Part shown: in pieces, positions 31,692-40,061 of the stretch
Layout: each line of letters starts with the position of its first letter
Numbering within the stretch: position 1 is the first letter of the stretch
The notes under the pieces: model-generated
Databases searched by the model: none
Told to the model about the DNA's origin: nothing
What the model saw: only the letters and a program-made list of their open reading frames with translations
Source: Faunimonas pinastri
GTDB taxonomy: Bacteria > Pseudomonadota > Alphaproteobacteria > Rhizobiales > Afifellaceae
Direction of reading: 5' to 3'
NCBI RefSeq assembly: GCF_900110915.1
Contig: NZ_FOFG01000014.1
Span: forward strand, 1-64,000
Length of the DNA: 64,000 nucleotides
Made by a program: the position numbers and the translations under genes

Positions 31692-32639
31692 CTAAATGCC
31701 TTTGCGAGTTCGGTCGATCTTTCGCCTCTCCTCAAGGTAAAGAGCTAACGTTTTCGCTTTTGCGGTGCCAAGATGCTCTTTCATGAGTTCATCCTGCTCC
31801 CGATCAGATGCGTACCCGAACTGCTCAGCTTGCCCGATCACGTCCAGATTCATCGTTCGGGCAAGTCTCCAGCTTGGAAGTTGCCGAAGGCGCTCCAGTG
31901 TCATTTCGTGTCGATAAGCTACGAACAGTCTTGTTGGGCTGATTGGCATCAGCAAGTAACTATCCGGATTAACCAAGACAACGGTGTAAACAACTGGCCG
32001 ATCAGATGTTACGAAATGATAATTGTGTCGAAGCTCCAGAGAGACCCATTTCATCGCTTTGATTGTTGTGATGACCTTTTGGTTCGACACCAGACTTTCG
32101 TAGGTTTGGAAAGTAGCTCGCTCGGACCACGCATCCTTCCTTGAATCCCAGAACTCATCCGCACTCGTCGGTTGATCCGGCGTCCGACTGAGCTCGTATC
32201 TAGCTCTCATCTCAGGAGTGAGATTGTGCCAGTCCTCTTTGATTGTTCTTCGAAAGTTTTCGAGATCGGCAGGGTGACGAAAGATCATCGTCATAATGAA
32301 CTTGGACCAGGCAAGCCTTAGCCGATCTGGAAGTATAGAAGGTGCGGGAGCTCGTAACAGAAAGTCGAGCGCCTCTGACGCCGCGGTGTCCACTGGCTCG
32401 AAGAAACGCTTCTCTAGGCTGGGAGCTGAACCGTCTAGCGAACTGTAGCCGAGTTCCTTGTAGCCCGTTCCACCTGGAGACCTATACTGAGAATTGACCA
32501 CTCCGCTGTAGACACGCTGGTATTGGACAAGCCTCCGATTAGGTGCGTTCCAGCCCTTAAGGTAGAACTCGGGAACGAAGTGATGTTTACGGGAGGGATC
32601 ATCTTCCACCTTCAATTCATCACCGCCCGACAAAGCCAA
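31692..32639 (-). CDS. DUF4238-family protein
   Basis: The signature KHHFVPEFYLKGW near residue 18 marks DUF4238, followed by FIMTMIFRHP and HFVTSDRPVV. The biochemical role of the family is not established. The gene uses a TTG start with AGGAG 7 bases upstream. It is visibly more AT-rich than its neighbours, which suggests a moron acquired by transfer. Antiphage or host-alteration roles are speculation. Confidence 0.65.
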   Translation of the reverse strand: MALSGGDELKVEDDPSRKHHFVPEFYLKGWNAPNRRLVQYQRVYSGVVNSQYRSPGGTGYKELGYSSLDGSAPSLEKRFFEPVDTAASEALDFLLRAPAPSILPDRLRLAWSKFIMTMIFRHPADLENFRRTIKEDWHNLTPEMRARYELSRTPDQPTSADEFWDSRKDAWSERATFQTYESLVSNQKVITTIKAMKWVSLELRHNYHFVTSDRPVVYTVVLVNPDSYLLMPISPTRLFVAYRHEMTLERLRQLPSWRLARTMNLDVIGQAEQFGYASDREQDELMKEHLGTAKAKTLALYLEERRKIDRTRKGI

Positions 32640-32688
32640 AGTTGCTCTCCTATTTCATTTAGCAGGGAGCGAGCGCGCGATTGCTCGC

Positions 32689-32961
32689 TCATCTCATACC
32701 AAAATGCATCTCTGGGTCTTCATCTTCGTCGGTGCCGTCGGAGACTCCTTCCGGAGTGTAGCCGGGCAAGCGGGACTCGATGCAGCTATGCGGGAGCGTC
32801 TCAGCAATTTCCTCGAACGTATAATGGTGCTGGCCGTCAACAAGTGGCAAGCGCTCTCTAACGGTAAGCTTTGTCCAATTTGGCAGGTTCTTGCACTCTT
32901 CACAGTGGACGGAGCTTGAGATCGTGCGCACTCGAGCGCCAGGGTTGTAGAAAGGCGTCAT
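32689..32961 (-). CDS. Small CxxC protein, unknown
   Basis: The 90-residue protein starts MTPFYNPGARVRT with CEEC near residue 20 and an acidic tail (DGTDEDEDPEM). One CxxC pair plus a later Cys may hold a metal. Coupled to the next gene through an overlapping ATGA. Confidence 0.45.
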   Translation of the reverse strand: MTPFYNPGARVRTISSSVHCEECKNLPNWTKLTVRERLPLVDGQHHYTFEEIAETLPHSCIESRLPGYTPEGVSDGTDEDEDPEMHFGMR

Positions 32962-33347
32962 CAAAATACTCCCCATTCCTTGTTTGCCAGGAGCTCCGGC
33001 GTGGGCTCGACGCGCTCGGGCTCGATCTTGAGATTAAGCCTACGGCGCACCGCGGCGAAGTCTCTCTCCAACGCTCTCTCTGCCTGCTCGATCTTAACCG
33101 ACACGCCTGGAACGATCTCCTTGGGTGGGAGTCCATTCAGCTCGCGCACAAAGGTCTGAACGTAGTCGACGGCCGCTTTCATGCTGTGAAACCATTCCCG
33201 CGGCGGAGCCTTCCCATCGCAGAAGAGGCGAAACTTCCGAGAGGTCGCGAGCGCGTCCATCTTCCGGTAGCGGCGCTCGTCATCCTTGACGATCTCGAAG
33301 GTATGTCCGCCCTGCTTCCAGCTTCCCTGGCTCTCAGGTGTGATCAT
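32961..33347 (-). CDS. Helical protein ending in WGVF
   Basis: The 128-residue protein contains KFRLFCDGKAPPREWFHSMK and a charged helix, and ends NKEWGVF. The Trp-Gly-Val-Phe end matches the tails of the genes at 42419, 59570, 59998 and 60591. Function unknown; the tail suggests docking on a common replication partner. Confidence 0.5.
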   Translation of the reverse strand: MITPESQGSWKQGGHTFEIVKDDERRYRKMDALATSRKFRLFCDGKAPPREWFHSMKAAVDYVQTFVRELNGLPPKEIVPGVSVKIEQAERALERDFAAVRRRLNLKIEPERVEPTPELLANKEWGVF

Positions 33348-33634
33348 CGACCTTCCTCATGGACGCTGATGAAGCGCTCGCGAATTTCGGCGCTGGTGAC
33401 GAAGTTCATGTATTCCTGGACGCGGTTCTGCACGTCGAGCGTTCGGCATCGCACCTCCACCGCCACGTTCTGGTGGTGCTCCATGAGGCTGCAGTAGGCT
33501 TCCTCGGCGCGCAGACAGACCTCGCGCTCGTTGTCGCCGGAGATGAGGAGCTCTTCCTCGTCGACCAGGCGATCGGGGCGCGACTTGAGGATCCGCACGT
33601 TGATCGGATGCTTGAAACCTGGTCTGTGGCTCAC
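33344..33634 (-). CDS. Hypothetical protein, 96 residues
   Basis: GTG start coupled to the upstream stop as GTGA. It is acidic and helical, with VRILKSRPDRLVDEEELLI. No family recognised. Confidence 0.45.
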   Translation of the reverse strand: MSHRPGFKHPINVRILKSRPDRLVDEEELLISGDNEREVCLRAEEAYCSLMEHHQNVAVEVRCRTLDVQNRVQEYMNFVTSAEIRERFISVHEEGR

Positions 33635-34029
33635 CCTGTTCCCTCCTTCATGTGCGCGACCATCTCAGCCTCACTCTCGAAGACCTGGTCTCGGTTCCGC
33701 ATTTGTTCTGAATGCCACAAACCGAGGAAATTCGCCAGCCGAGGAAGCCGATTGGGGTTACCGAGCTTCTCCAGCATGATGAGGGCACCGGCGCAGAACT
33801 GATCGTCCGGGCCGGGCTCATAGGGGCGATAGGTGTCGTCCCAGTTCTCCTCCTCGACCTGCAGCTCCTCATCCCACCGATCGCCGCTGATCGTCTTGTG
33901 GCAGGTGAAGCTAGCGTCTTGGCGCACGATGCTGTCCAGGATGTCCTGGGCGCGCTCCGGATGTAGATAGCCCTGAACGTCCCGACGGAACGGGCAATCC
34001 TTACAGGGCGCGACCAGGTTGAACTTCAA
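33631..34029 (-). CDS. Cysteine-rich DUF6283-like protein
   Basis: The 132-residue protein begins with APCKDCPFRRD, then SFTCHKTI near 42 and QFCAGALIMLEKLGNP near 75. Four conserved Cys suggest a metal or Fe-S site. The TTG start overlaps the upstream stop. The pattern is like phage DUF6283 proteins, of unknown function. Confidence 0.5.
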   Translation of the reverse strand: MKFNLVAPCKDCPFRRDVQGYLHPERAQDILDSIVRQDASFTCHKTISGDRWDEELQVEEENWDDTYRPYEPGPDDQFCAGALIMLEKLGNPNRLPRLANFLGLWHSEQMRNRDQVFESEAEMVAHMKEGTG

Positions 34030-34385
34030 AACGGCGACTTCCCACCACCGAGGGTGAACTTGAACCTTCGCGCCAGCTCCTCAGCTTCCTGAGAACCGAG
34101 TGTCTCATTATCTTCGAGATAGTAGCCGCCCCATCTACCTCCAGGGCCGAATTGCCGATGAATGAGGAGCTTCTGACCGGCGTACCCAATGACCCATTGC
34201 GCCTCTTCGTCGGTTTCGCTCACCGGCACCTGTCCGGCGTTCTCGAAAGGTCGCAGAGCTTCGCGCGCCGCCTCGAGTGCCGCTTGGATCGTTCGCTGCT
34301 CCTCGGATGGTGCACCTTCAGCGAAGATTTCCGCAACCCGGCGAAGAGTAGCCAGGTGATGGACGTCGATCTCAACCTTGCTCAT
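34026..34385 (-). CDS. Hypothetical protein, 119 residues
   Basis: N-terminal helices are followed by a small beta domain (GQKLLIHRQFGPGGRWGGYYL). The ATG at 34385 is clear. No family recognised. Confidence 0.45.
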   Translation of the reverse strand: MSKVEIDVHHLATLRRVAEIFAEGAPSEEQRTIQAALEAAREALRPFENAGQVPVSETDEEAQWVIGYAGQKLLIHRQFGPGGRWGGYYLEDNETLGSQEAEELARRFKFTLGGGKSPF

Positions 34386-34494
34386 GGTCCCTCTCTGCTC
34401 TCGTGATCTTCAACTCTCGCACGTCTGCGTGAGGATGTCGGCTGGCACAAGCAGGAGAATTGACTCTCGCCATGGACTAGAACAAACATGGAAC

Positions 34495-34746
34495 ATGATC
34501 CCTGAAAACATCCGGGCGTGCCAGAGCACCGACGTTCCGATCTGCGTGGAATGCCTGAACTGTCACCATAAGGCGGTCATGGAATCCGAGTACCTGCTCT
34601 CCCGGTCTGCCAGATTGCACCCGGACGTCAGTCTGGTGCATGTCTCGCGTCTGCTGAAGTGCGGCGACTGCGGTTCCAAGGCGCTGAAGGTCTTCCGGCC
34701 GCCGGATCGTGACGCTGCGGCCGACTTTATCGCGACAGAGCTTTAG
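34495..34746 (+). CDS. Zinc-ribbon protein
   Basis: The 83-residue protein has CVECLNC near residue 15 and CGDCGSKAL near 59. Two CxxC pairs form a zinc ribbon. It is one of few plus-strand genes here. Its stop overlaps the TTTAGAAGCTC element that follows. Confidence 0.5.
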   Translation: MIPENIRACQSTDVPICVECLNCHHKAVMESEYLLSRSARLHPDVSLVHVSRLLKCGDCGSKALKVFRPPDRDAAADFIATEL

Positions 34747-34830
34747 AAGCTCACAGAGACGCGCTTTTTGCGAGCGCTACAACGTGACGTGAAAAGCGTT
34801 TCCGTCGCTCAGTGCGCGTCTCTGCGCGTT
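34738..34830. other. 3'-end element B (TTTTAGAAGCTC family)
   Basis: GCTTTAGAAGCTC and a GAGCGCTAC segment lie between a plus-strand stop and a minus-strand stop. About 70 bases lack GG and CC. The position suits a bidirectional terminator. Confidence 0.45.
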
Positions 34831-35092
34831 CACGACGCTGTTCCGATCGCTTCGCTCGATTTGTCGAAGCAGATGATCTCTTCCCTGAACTGCGTACAGG
34901 CGCGATTTATGTCGTGGGCGCAGTCTCGGCAGTAGTAGGCGCGCGTGGAGATGTTGAACCAGGTCGCGCCGGGGCGTTGGCAGGCCGTGCGATTGCACGA
35001 CCCGCGAAAGAGGCCCTTGTCCAGCTTCAGTCCGGACGTGGACGTTTCGGGGTGCCGGAGACGGCGGTGAGGCGATCGGCATAGCGACCCAT
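34830..35092 (-). CDS. Zinc-finger protein with disrupted or unusual start
   Basis: The C-terminal 65 residues form a clear zinc-binding protein: SCNRTACQRPGATWFN, then AYYCRDCAHDINRAC. That frame has no ATG or GTG start near. An ATG at 35092, coupled to the RtcB stop, opens a different frame (MGRYADRLTAVSGTPKRP) that stops at 35029. A -1 shift would join them. It may be a programmed shift, a natural frameshift or a CTG start near 35030. Confidence 0.45.
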
Positions 35093-36402
35093 TACTTCTT
35101 CCTCCAGGGCTGGGGCTGATCACCCGCCATGATCGAGCCATAGGGGAGGATCTCGTCGACGATCTCGGCGAGCCCGTAGTGGGCGATCTGCGACCGCACC
35201 GTCGCCGCGCTCTTGTAAGCATTGGGGTGCTCCGAGAAGTCCGGCGTCCCGCAGAAGGACCTGACGTCAATATGCTCGGGCCAGGCCGCCGGCGCGGACT
35301 CCTTGAGGAACTGGGTCCGGCTCATGTTGCGCCCCGCCCCATGCGGAAGGAAGCCGAGGCCGTTGGCTGCGTCCGTTCCGCGGGTGATGAGGATCGGCTC
35401 CGCCATGTTCAGCGGAACGATGGTCCGATCGTACTCCGCCCAGCCCGGGGTCGCGCCCTTCGCATGGAAGAAGGTGTCGCCGCGCTGGAAGATGAAATTG
35501 TGCTCGTTCCAGAACCAGTCGTTGATCGGGAAGCCGATGAGCTGGTGGATCTTGAAGTGGCTCTCGCGGGTCCAGTCCTTGATCGCCTGCAGCGCTTCCC
35601 AATAGTCCTGGCCCTCCTTCGTATCGAAGGGGATCCAGGCCGCAGCCTTGGGCACCTCGGGCGCCAGCTTCTCGCGAAAGCGTTCTGCGTCCTGCATACC
35701 GGCCTTGTAGAGCCTGGCGCCGGGACCGCGCGAGCCGTGGTGGGTTACGACGACCGTATCGCCCGTGCTCTGGAGCGTGCCGACGTAGAGGAAGTGGTTG
35801 CCATCGCCCTGGGTGGCGAAGTGCGAGATCATGGGCTGCAGGTGCCACTGCAGGAAGCGATTACGCTCGAAGCGGTCCATCACCTCGGCCGAGGGCTTGT
35901 GCTGATCGCGCTGCTGACGGCCGCCGGGGCCGAAGTGGGTCACGGTCATCGCCCGATCGAGCACTTCCTTCGGGTCGACGCGGCCGAGATTGGCGACAGC
36001 TACTGAGCAGCAGATGTCGGCTGAGTGGAAGCCGGGATGAATGGCGCCCTTCACCGCAACCACGCCGCCAACCGGGATGACGCCGGCCGGGCAGGCATCG
36101 GGCATCACCGCGCCGGCTTCAACCGTCGGTACGCGCATGAGCTCCTGCATCGTGGCGGAGACGGCAGCGATGTTGTCCGCGTCCCCCTCCCCTTCCGCAT
36201 GGATGTTGAGGTGAAACGCGACCTCGCCAGCGGCTCGAAGGCCGCGCGGCTCGACCGGTGGCGGAACGTGTTGGGCGATGATCGCCCGGATCTCCGCCTC
36301 GGTGGCGCCGTGCGCTTCCGCATCATTGGCGTCGTGGAGCGCGGCGCCGAACCACGATGCGGGCTGGTAGCCCCACTCGATGAGGGTCTTGCCGGTGATC
36401 AT
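35092..36402 (-). CDS. rtcB: RtcB-family RNA ligase
   Basis: RtcB joins 3'-phosphate or cyclic-phosphate RNA ends to 5'-OH ends using GTP and Mn. The 436-residue protein has the family motifs: VIPVGGVVAVKG, HSADICCSV (metal ligands) near 130, GDGNHFLYVG near 205, HHGSRG near 224, HAKGATPGW near 315, and the guanylated His region PHGAGRNMSRTQF near 355. The phage may repair tRNAs or mRNAs cut by host defence nucleases. Confidence 0.88.
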   Translation of the reverse strand: MITGKTLIEWGYQPASWFGAALHDANDAEAHGATEAEIRAIIAQHVPPPVEPRGLRAAGEVAFHLNIHAEGEGDADNIAAVSATMQELMRVPTVEAGAVMPDACPAGVIPVGGVVAVKGAIHPGFHSADICCSVAVANLGRVDPKEVLDRAMTVTHFGPGGRQQRDQHKPSAEVMDRFERNRFLQWHLQPMISHFATQGDGNHFLYVGTLQSTGDTVVVTHHGSRGPGARLYKAGMQDAERFREKLAPEVPKAAAWIPFDTKEGQDYWEALQAIKDWTRESHFKIHQLIGFPINDWFWNEHNFIFQRGDTFFHAKGATPGWAEYDRTIVPLNMAEPILITRGTDAANGLGFLPHGAGRNMSRTQFLKESAPAAWPEHIDVRSFCGTPDFSEHPNAYKSAATVRSQIAHYGLAEIVDEILPYGSIMAGDQPQPWRKK

Positions 36403-36866
36403 TCCTGGTCCTCGTAATTCTCAGGGTGGAGTTTCTGATCGGTCTTGTCCGCGCAGCTCGGGCATTCGCCATCGAAGCCGTCGCCGCCGTCCTCGTATTG
36501 GGCGCCGCAGGTGCGGCAGAGATCCTCGTTCTCTTCCTCGGCGGCCTGCGTTCGCTCGCATTCCTTGCAAAGGCCGCTGTCGGCCCGTTCATCAAGCGTC
36601 CATTCGCCGTTGCAGCACTCGCAGACGAAGGTCTCGCTCGGCACCCACACCCAGGCACTGACCCACACGCCGTTTTCGGCATTGGAGACGATCGGATCAT
36701 CATCGATTTCCAGATCGTCATCGGCATAGCGCTCTCGCGCAATCGCGATTTCGCTTTCGGCGGCGGCCGCCTCGCTTGCGGTGGCTTTGTAGCGTTCGGT
36801 GACGGACGCGAGCGCGGGCACGAAGGCGATCAGCGCCGCCTCTTCCTCGGTGATGCGCACGAACAT
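36399..36866 (-). CDS. Multi-zinc-ribbon protein
   Basis: The 155-residue protein has a helical N-terminus, then IDDDPIVSNAENGVWVSAWVWV. Three Cys pairs follow: CECC near 82, CKEC near 100, and CRTC with CPSC near 118-138. The VWVxAWVWV pattern is familiar from other phages. Function unknown. Confidence 0.5.
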   Translation of the reverse strand: MFVRITEEEAALIAFVPALASVTERYKATASEAAAAESEIAIARERYADDDLEIDDDPIVSNAENGVWVSAWVWVPSETFVCECCNGEWTLDERADSGLCKECERTQAAEEENEDLCRTCGAQYEDGGDGFDGECPSCADKTDQKLHPENYEDQE

Positions 36867-37624
36867 CAGCGGGTCTCCCCAGGGTTGCCGAACGTGTGCA
36901 GGGCGTGTGCCTGGTCAGGGTAATCGCTGGGCAAGCCGAAGGCTCGAAGCGCTGCCTGTAGGGCCGTCTGCACGTCGCTCCAGTCCACGTCTTCCGGGTC
37001 GTTGCAGTAGGTGTTCACCAACGTCCGACACGCAACCTGCGCCGCGGAGTCCGCGATCAGCGGCAGGTCGTCAGGAATGCTAGCCGGATGCGCGAGGAGC
37101 TCGGTGTGCTTGTTGATCGCCGGCGCTCCGAACTGAGCCCCGAAGATGTCCTGAATGACCGGGTCGCACCAGACGGGGCGGCCGCCGGTGGTGCGGGCCC
37201 ATAGAGTGAGGCCGCCAAAGTCGAAGTCGATCCGCTCGCCACGCTGCTCCAGGTGATAGGCCAACCAGTCGGTGACGACCCAGCATTCCGAAGTGTCGGC
37301 ATCGTTTAGATCGATGCCGTATTCCAAACAAAGATCTTCCCAGCCGGTTTCATCCGTGGGTGACGCGGAAGCGGCTGTTTCTTGCTGATGATGAACGAAC
37401 AAGCCATCATCTACCAACCATCCGCAGGAACGAGCTGCCTTCTCGTAGGCTTGCGGAAATCCGGCGAACTTCATGGCTCGATTGCAAAGTCGGGCCAATT
37501 CAATCCGGTCGGTGACGCGGTGAGTGTTGATGTCGACCAGATCGTCGCCCTGTGCCAGAGCGAGCATCAAATCGGAAACATCGGCGAGCGTGTGGGCCCG
37601 CACCATCTGCTCGACGGAGCGCAT
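36866..37624 (-). CDS. Hypothetical protein, 252 residues
   Basis: It contains DDLVDINTHRVTDRIELARL and CWVVTDWLAYHLEQRGERIDFDFGGLTLW, the latter common in plasmid and phage hypothetical proteins. No catalytic motif is visible. It overlaps the next gene by one base. Confidence 0.45.
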   Translation of the reverse strand: MRSVEQMVRAHTLADVSDLMLALAQGDDLVDINTHRVTDRIELARLCNRAMKFAGFPQAYEKAARSCGWLVDDGLFVHHQQETAASASPTDETGWEDLCLEYGIDLNDADTSECWVVTDWLAYHLEQRGERIDFDFGGLTLWARTTGGRPVWCDPVIQDIFGAQFGAPAINKHTELLAHPASIPDDLPLIADSAAQVACRTLVNTYCNDPEDVDWSDVQTALQAALRAFGLPSDYPDQAHALHTFGNPGETR

Positions 37625-37673
37625 TTCTCTCTCTCTCCAGAACTAACGTCTTGATTTCGTTGACCTTACGCGA

Positions 37674-37976
37674 TCAGGCGCGGGTTGCTTTCGGCAGCAG
37701 ATGGGAGATGTCTTCGATATTCCGGACGAAGAAGTTGAAGGCTTTCAGGGCGTGGCCTTGGGAGATCACCCGCTCTCCGGCAGCCTCGACGTACATGAAC
37801 GCGACGAGCTCCTGCAGCTCGACAGCCTTTTCCGTCGCGACCTTCGCCTTCTGGGCGCACGGTTTACAACGGAAGGCCCGCTTGTCTCCCTCGAACGGCT
37901 CGGCGCAGGTGCCGCATCGGCACCAATAGCCGCCTGACGCAAAGCCGAAGCTGACCAGAGAAGACTCGGTCACCAT
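37674..37976 (-). CDS. Small zinc-ribbon protein
   Basis: The 100-residue protein has CRCGTC near 19 and CKPC near 37, followed by a long helical region (ATEKAVELQELVAFMY). It overlaps the previous gene by seven bases. Confidence 0.45.
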   Translation of the reverse strand: MVTESSLVSFGFASGGYWCRCGTCAEPFEGDKRAFRCKPCAQKAKVATEKAVELQELVAFMYVEAAGERVISQGHALKAFNFFVRNIEDISHLLPKATRA

Positions 37977-38266
37977 GTCGTTTTTGCCCAGTTTAGAATT
38001 GCGGGAATTGTGGGCTCTACTTCATACGCCTTGCAGGCGGCCTCATTGAACTCGACTCTCATCCCGATCAGATCGTCTTGGTCGATCCAGACGATGTCGG
38101 AGGACTCTCGAACTCGTGCGTAGATGGACGTTCCATCGAGGATGACGCTGTCGGTCGCGATGACTCCTCCATCCGACAGACTAAGGCTGATCGAGCCGAT
38201 TAACTTGTTTATCTCCGGATTTAGAATTGGCAGGGCGTCGAGCATCTTCTTCATCGTGCTGCGCAT
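37970..38266 (-). CDS. Hypothetical protein, 98 residues
   Basis: MRSTMKKMLDALPIL opens a mixed alpha/beta protein. Possible starts are at 38266 or four codons later. No family recognised. Confidence 0.4.
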   Translation of the reverse strand: MRSTMKKMLDALPILNPEINKLIGSISLSLSDGGVIATDSVILDGTSIYARVRESSDIVWIDQDDLIGMRVEFNEAACKAYEVEPTIPAILNWAKTTW

Positions 38267-38274
38267 AGGGTGTC

Positions 38275-38493
38275 CTACTGGTCGAGATAGCTGGCGATCG
38301 GGGCAGACACGCGGCCGCCGTTCTCGTGCTGAATGGTGAGGATAGACTGCGGGCTAGCGCCGCGCCGGAGACACTCCTGGGCCGCGGCAAGCGACGGGCG
38401 CCGGGAGACCTCGTCCCAGTCAGCGCCTTCGACAATATAGAAGCCTGGCCGCAGTGAATGCTGCCGAACGGTCACGATCTGCTCGGGAGACAT
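38275..38493 (-). CDS. Hypothetical protein, 72 residues
   Basis: The sequence MSPEQIVTVRQHSLRPGFYIVEG opens a compact protein with a C-terminal beta pair. A CA-rich leader (AACACACGCACACATCAGGAG) precedes the ATG, as at several other genes. Confidence 0.45.
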   Translation of the reverse strand: MSPEQIVTVRQHSLRPGFYIVEGADWDEVSRRPSLAAAQECLRRGASPQSILTIQHENGGRVSAPIASYLDQ

Positions 38494-38572
38494 AAGTCGC
38501 TCCTGATGTGTGCGTGTGTTGCGAATTCGTTATGCGACAAAGCATTATGGAAGTCGCTTGGCTGTGGTAGGA

Positions 38573-38590
38573 TAAATCAAAACTGATTGT
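38573..38590. promoter_or_regulatory. Dispersed palindrome, divergent small-gene site
   Basis: TAAATCAAAACTGATTGT lies between the minus-strand 38493 gene and the plus-strand 38609 micro-ORF, able to control both. Confidence 0.55.
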
Positions 38591-38608
38591 CAATCGGGAG
38601 AGAGTCCG

Positions 38609-38722
38609 ATGATGAGCCTGCTTCACAAGCTCCAGTCCTACGAAGCGCTCGTGGGTCCTCTATTTGCGGTCGTCAGTGCGCCGCAACCCGCGCTGCAGAT
38701 GTTGAGATTCTTGGCCCTTTGA
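38609..38722 (+). CDS. 37-residue micro-ORF
   Basis: MMSLLHKLQSYEALVGPL opens a 37-residue hydrophobic peptide. GGGAGAG lies 7 bases upstream, an operator precedes it, and a terminator hairpin follows. These three signs support a real gene. Confidence 0.45.
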   Translation: MMSLLHKLQSYEALVGPLFAVVSAPQPALQMLRFLAL

Positions 38723-38755
38723 CAGCCCGCCAATTGGCGCTATCTTATTCGGAGT

Positions 38756-38779
38756 GGAGCGAGGGTTTCCCCTCGCTCC
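38756..38779 (+). terminator. Intrinsic terminator of the micro-ORF
   Basis: GGAGCGAGGG pairs with CCCTCGCTCC around TTTC, followed by GTTT. Confidence 0.55.
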
Positions 38780-38785
38780 GTTTGG

Positions 38786-38881
38786 CTAGCCTATCGAGAT
38801 TTCAAGGGCGAGTTGGAAGCTGCGGCCCTTAATTTTCTCGACGGTAACCGACAGGCGTATGCGTGGTATTAGCCACATCAT
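38786..38881 (-). CDS. 31-residue micro-ORF
   Basis: MMWLIPRIRLSVTVEKIKG opens a 31-residue peptide with GGAGG eight bases upstream. A structured segment lies just upstream (38904-38959). Low but non-trivial support. Confidence 0.3.
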   Translation of the reverse strand: MMWLIPRIRLSVTVEKIKGRSFQLALEISIG

Positions 38882-38903
38882 CGTCTGTGCCTCCGTACTG
38901 ACC

Positions 38904-38959
38904 AAGCGGGGCCTCCGCCCGAGGACGCCGAGTAGCCTACTCGACGTGGGGCCCCGCTT
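38904..38959. ncRNA. Candidate structured RNA or leader
   Basis: AAGCGGGGCC (38904-38913) pairs perfectly with GGCCCCGCTT (38950-38959). Inside, CGAGTA-GCC-TACTCG forms a second hairpin. It lies upstream of a micro-ORF, so it may be its leader or a separate small RNA. Confidence 0.35.
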
Positions 38960-39022
38960 CCCTAGGGCCCTGGCGTACCGCCTGATCAATCTCGTCGTTC
39001 TATCGCACCCCGATGCGGGATG

Positions 39023-39259
39023 CTACTGCTGAGCGGCGTTCTCCGCAGCGCGCTCACGCAAGCGCCGCATGTTCTCTTCCGAGGTCGAGCGCACCGCCGC
39101 TTTCACAGAACTGATCAGCGACTGGCGATCGGCCAGGGAATACTCATCCAGGGGTTTCACTGGGCATTCGCAGCCGGGGTTCCGACGAACCCACTCACGG
39201 CGCATAGCCACGAGGAAGGTCTTCGTCGCGACCAGTGCCTGATCATCGCTAACTTGCAT
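39023..39259 (-). CDS. Small helical protein, unknown
   Basis: The 78-residue protein contains FLVAMRREWVRRNPGCECPV and a basic C-terminal helix. An operator lies 13 bases upstream. No family recognised. Confidence 0.45.
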   Translation of the reverse strand: MQVSDDQALVATKTFLVAMRREWVRRNPGCECPVKPLDEYSLADRQSLISSVKAAVRSTSEENMRRLRERAAENAAQQ

Positions 39260-39271
39260 CTGCTATCCGTC

Positions 39272-39289
39272 TAAATCAGTGTTCATTGA
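39272..39289. promoter_or_regulatory. Dispersed palindrome, 39259 gene site
   Basis: TAAATCAGTGTTCATTGA is a diverged copy close to the start of the 39259 gene. Confidence 0.5.
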
Positions 39290-39330
39290 TCATAGCGAAG
39301 CAGGCTCGGGTTGCGATCGGATGCTCTCGG

Positions 39331-39708
39331 CTACTTGCGCTCGATGTTGCGAACGGTCTCTGCTGACCAGCGATCGGCGTGGAGTGGCTTGATACCGCGG
39401 GCGTCGAGGGCTTCGGCGATCTGCCGATATGATGAGAAACCCTCCTCCCGCAGTTTAGCGATGATCGGGCGAAGCTTGTTGCGCCTTTCCTCAGCTTCGG
39501 CTCCGCGCTTGGCACCGGCTCGGCGGCGTGCCTCTGCGAGATACGGGTTTCCCTTGCGGCCGCCGTCGCCGCCGAGAGCGGTAGCCGCCTGCTCCTGCAG
39601 TACGAGGAACCGGTCCCGGAAGTCAGGCTGTGCGGGGTCGAGCTCCTGGACTGCGCGGGCCACGTTCCGCAGCCGGCGCATAAGGACGCTGGTCTCAACT
39701 TCAGCCAC
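39331..39708 (-). CDS. Recombinase-tail or HTH-like protein
   Basis: The 125-residue protein ends SYRQIAEALDARGIKPLHADRW-SAETVRNIERK, the DNA-binding module found at the C-terminus of serine recombinases. No catalytic resolvase domain is present, so it may be a stand-alone DNA-binding protein. GTG start with GGAG upstream; a shorter ATG start is at 39681. Confidence 0.5.
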   Translation of the reverse strand: MAEVETSVLMRRLRNVARAVQELDPAQPDFRDRFLVLQEQAATALGGDGGRKGNPYLAEARRRAGAKRGAEAEERRNKLRPIIAKLREEGFSSYRQIAEALDARGIKPLHADRWSAETVRNIERK

Positions 39709-40030
39709 TGTTCTTGTTCTCCGGCAGCACATACTCAACGGTGAAGGGCGGCGTGATGTCCTTGGCCGCGGCCGTCATCACTTCCGCCATCGACTTGAAC
39801 GACCCATGCCATTTGGCGCCCTTCTTCGGCAACCGCAATGAGAGGCGACCGGGCGCGTCCATGCAGACTCTCACGGTCGGTCGCGTGGTGCCCGCCGAGT
39901 CCGGTCCTGCCGTTCCTGGTCGAGCTTCCGACGCTGGGCTGCCAGCTCCTCCAGCTCCCGCAGGTGGGGCCGCCGGCTTCTTCCGTTTTCGATCACTACG
40001 CCGTCGTGCGTCACCGTTTTCATGATCCAT
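39701..40030 (-). CDS. Hypothetical protein with basic Pro/Ala-rich N-terminus
   Basis: The first 50 residues are disordered and basic (RRRSDRKRKKPAAPPAG). The last 55 form a small domain (RLSLRLPKKGAKWHGSFKSM). Its start lies beside an operator variant. No family recognised. Confidence 0.45.
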   Translation of the reverse strand: MDHENGDARRRSDRKRKKPAAPPAGAGGAGSPASEARPGTAGPDSAGTTRPTVRVCMDAPGRLSLRLPKKGAKWHGSFKSMAEVMTAAAKDITPPFTVEYVLPENKNSG

Positions 40031-40037
40031 CTCCGGT

Positions 40038-40055
40038 CCAATCAAAATAGACTTC
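40038..40055. promoter_or_regulatory. Dispersed palindrome, weak variant
   Basis: CCAATCAAAATAGACTTC keeps only the inner bases. It lies directly upstream of the 40030 gene. Confidence 0.35.
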
Positions 40056-40061
40056 TAAAAG

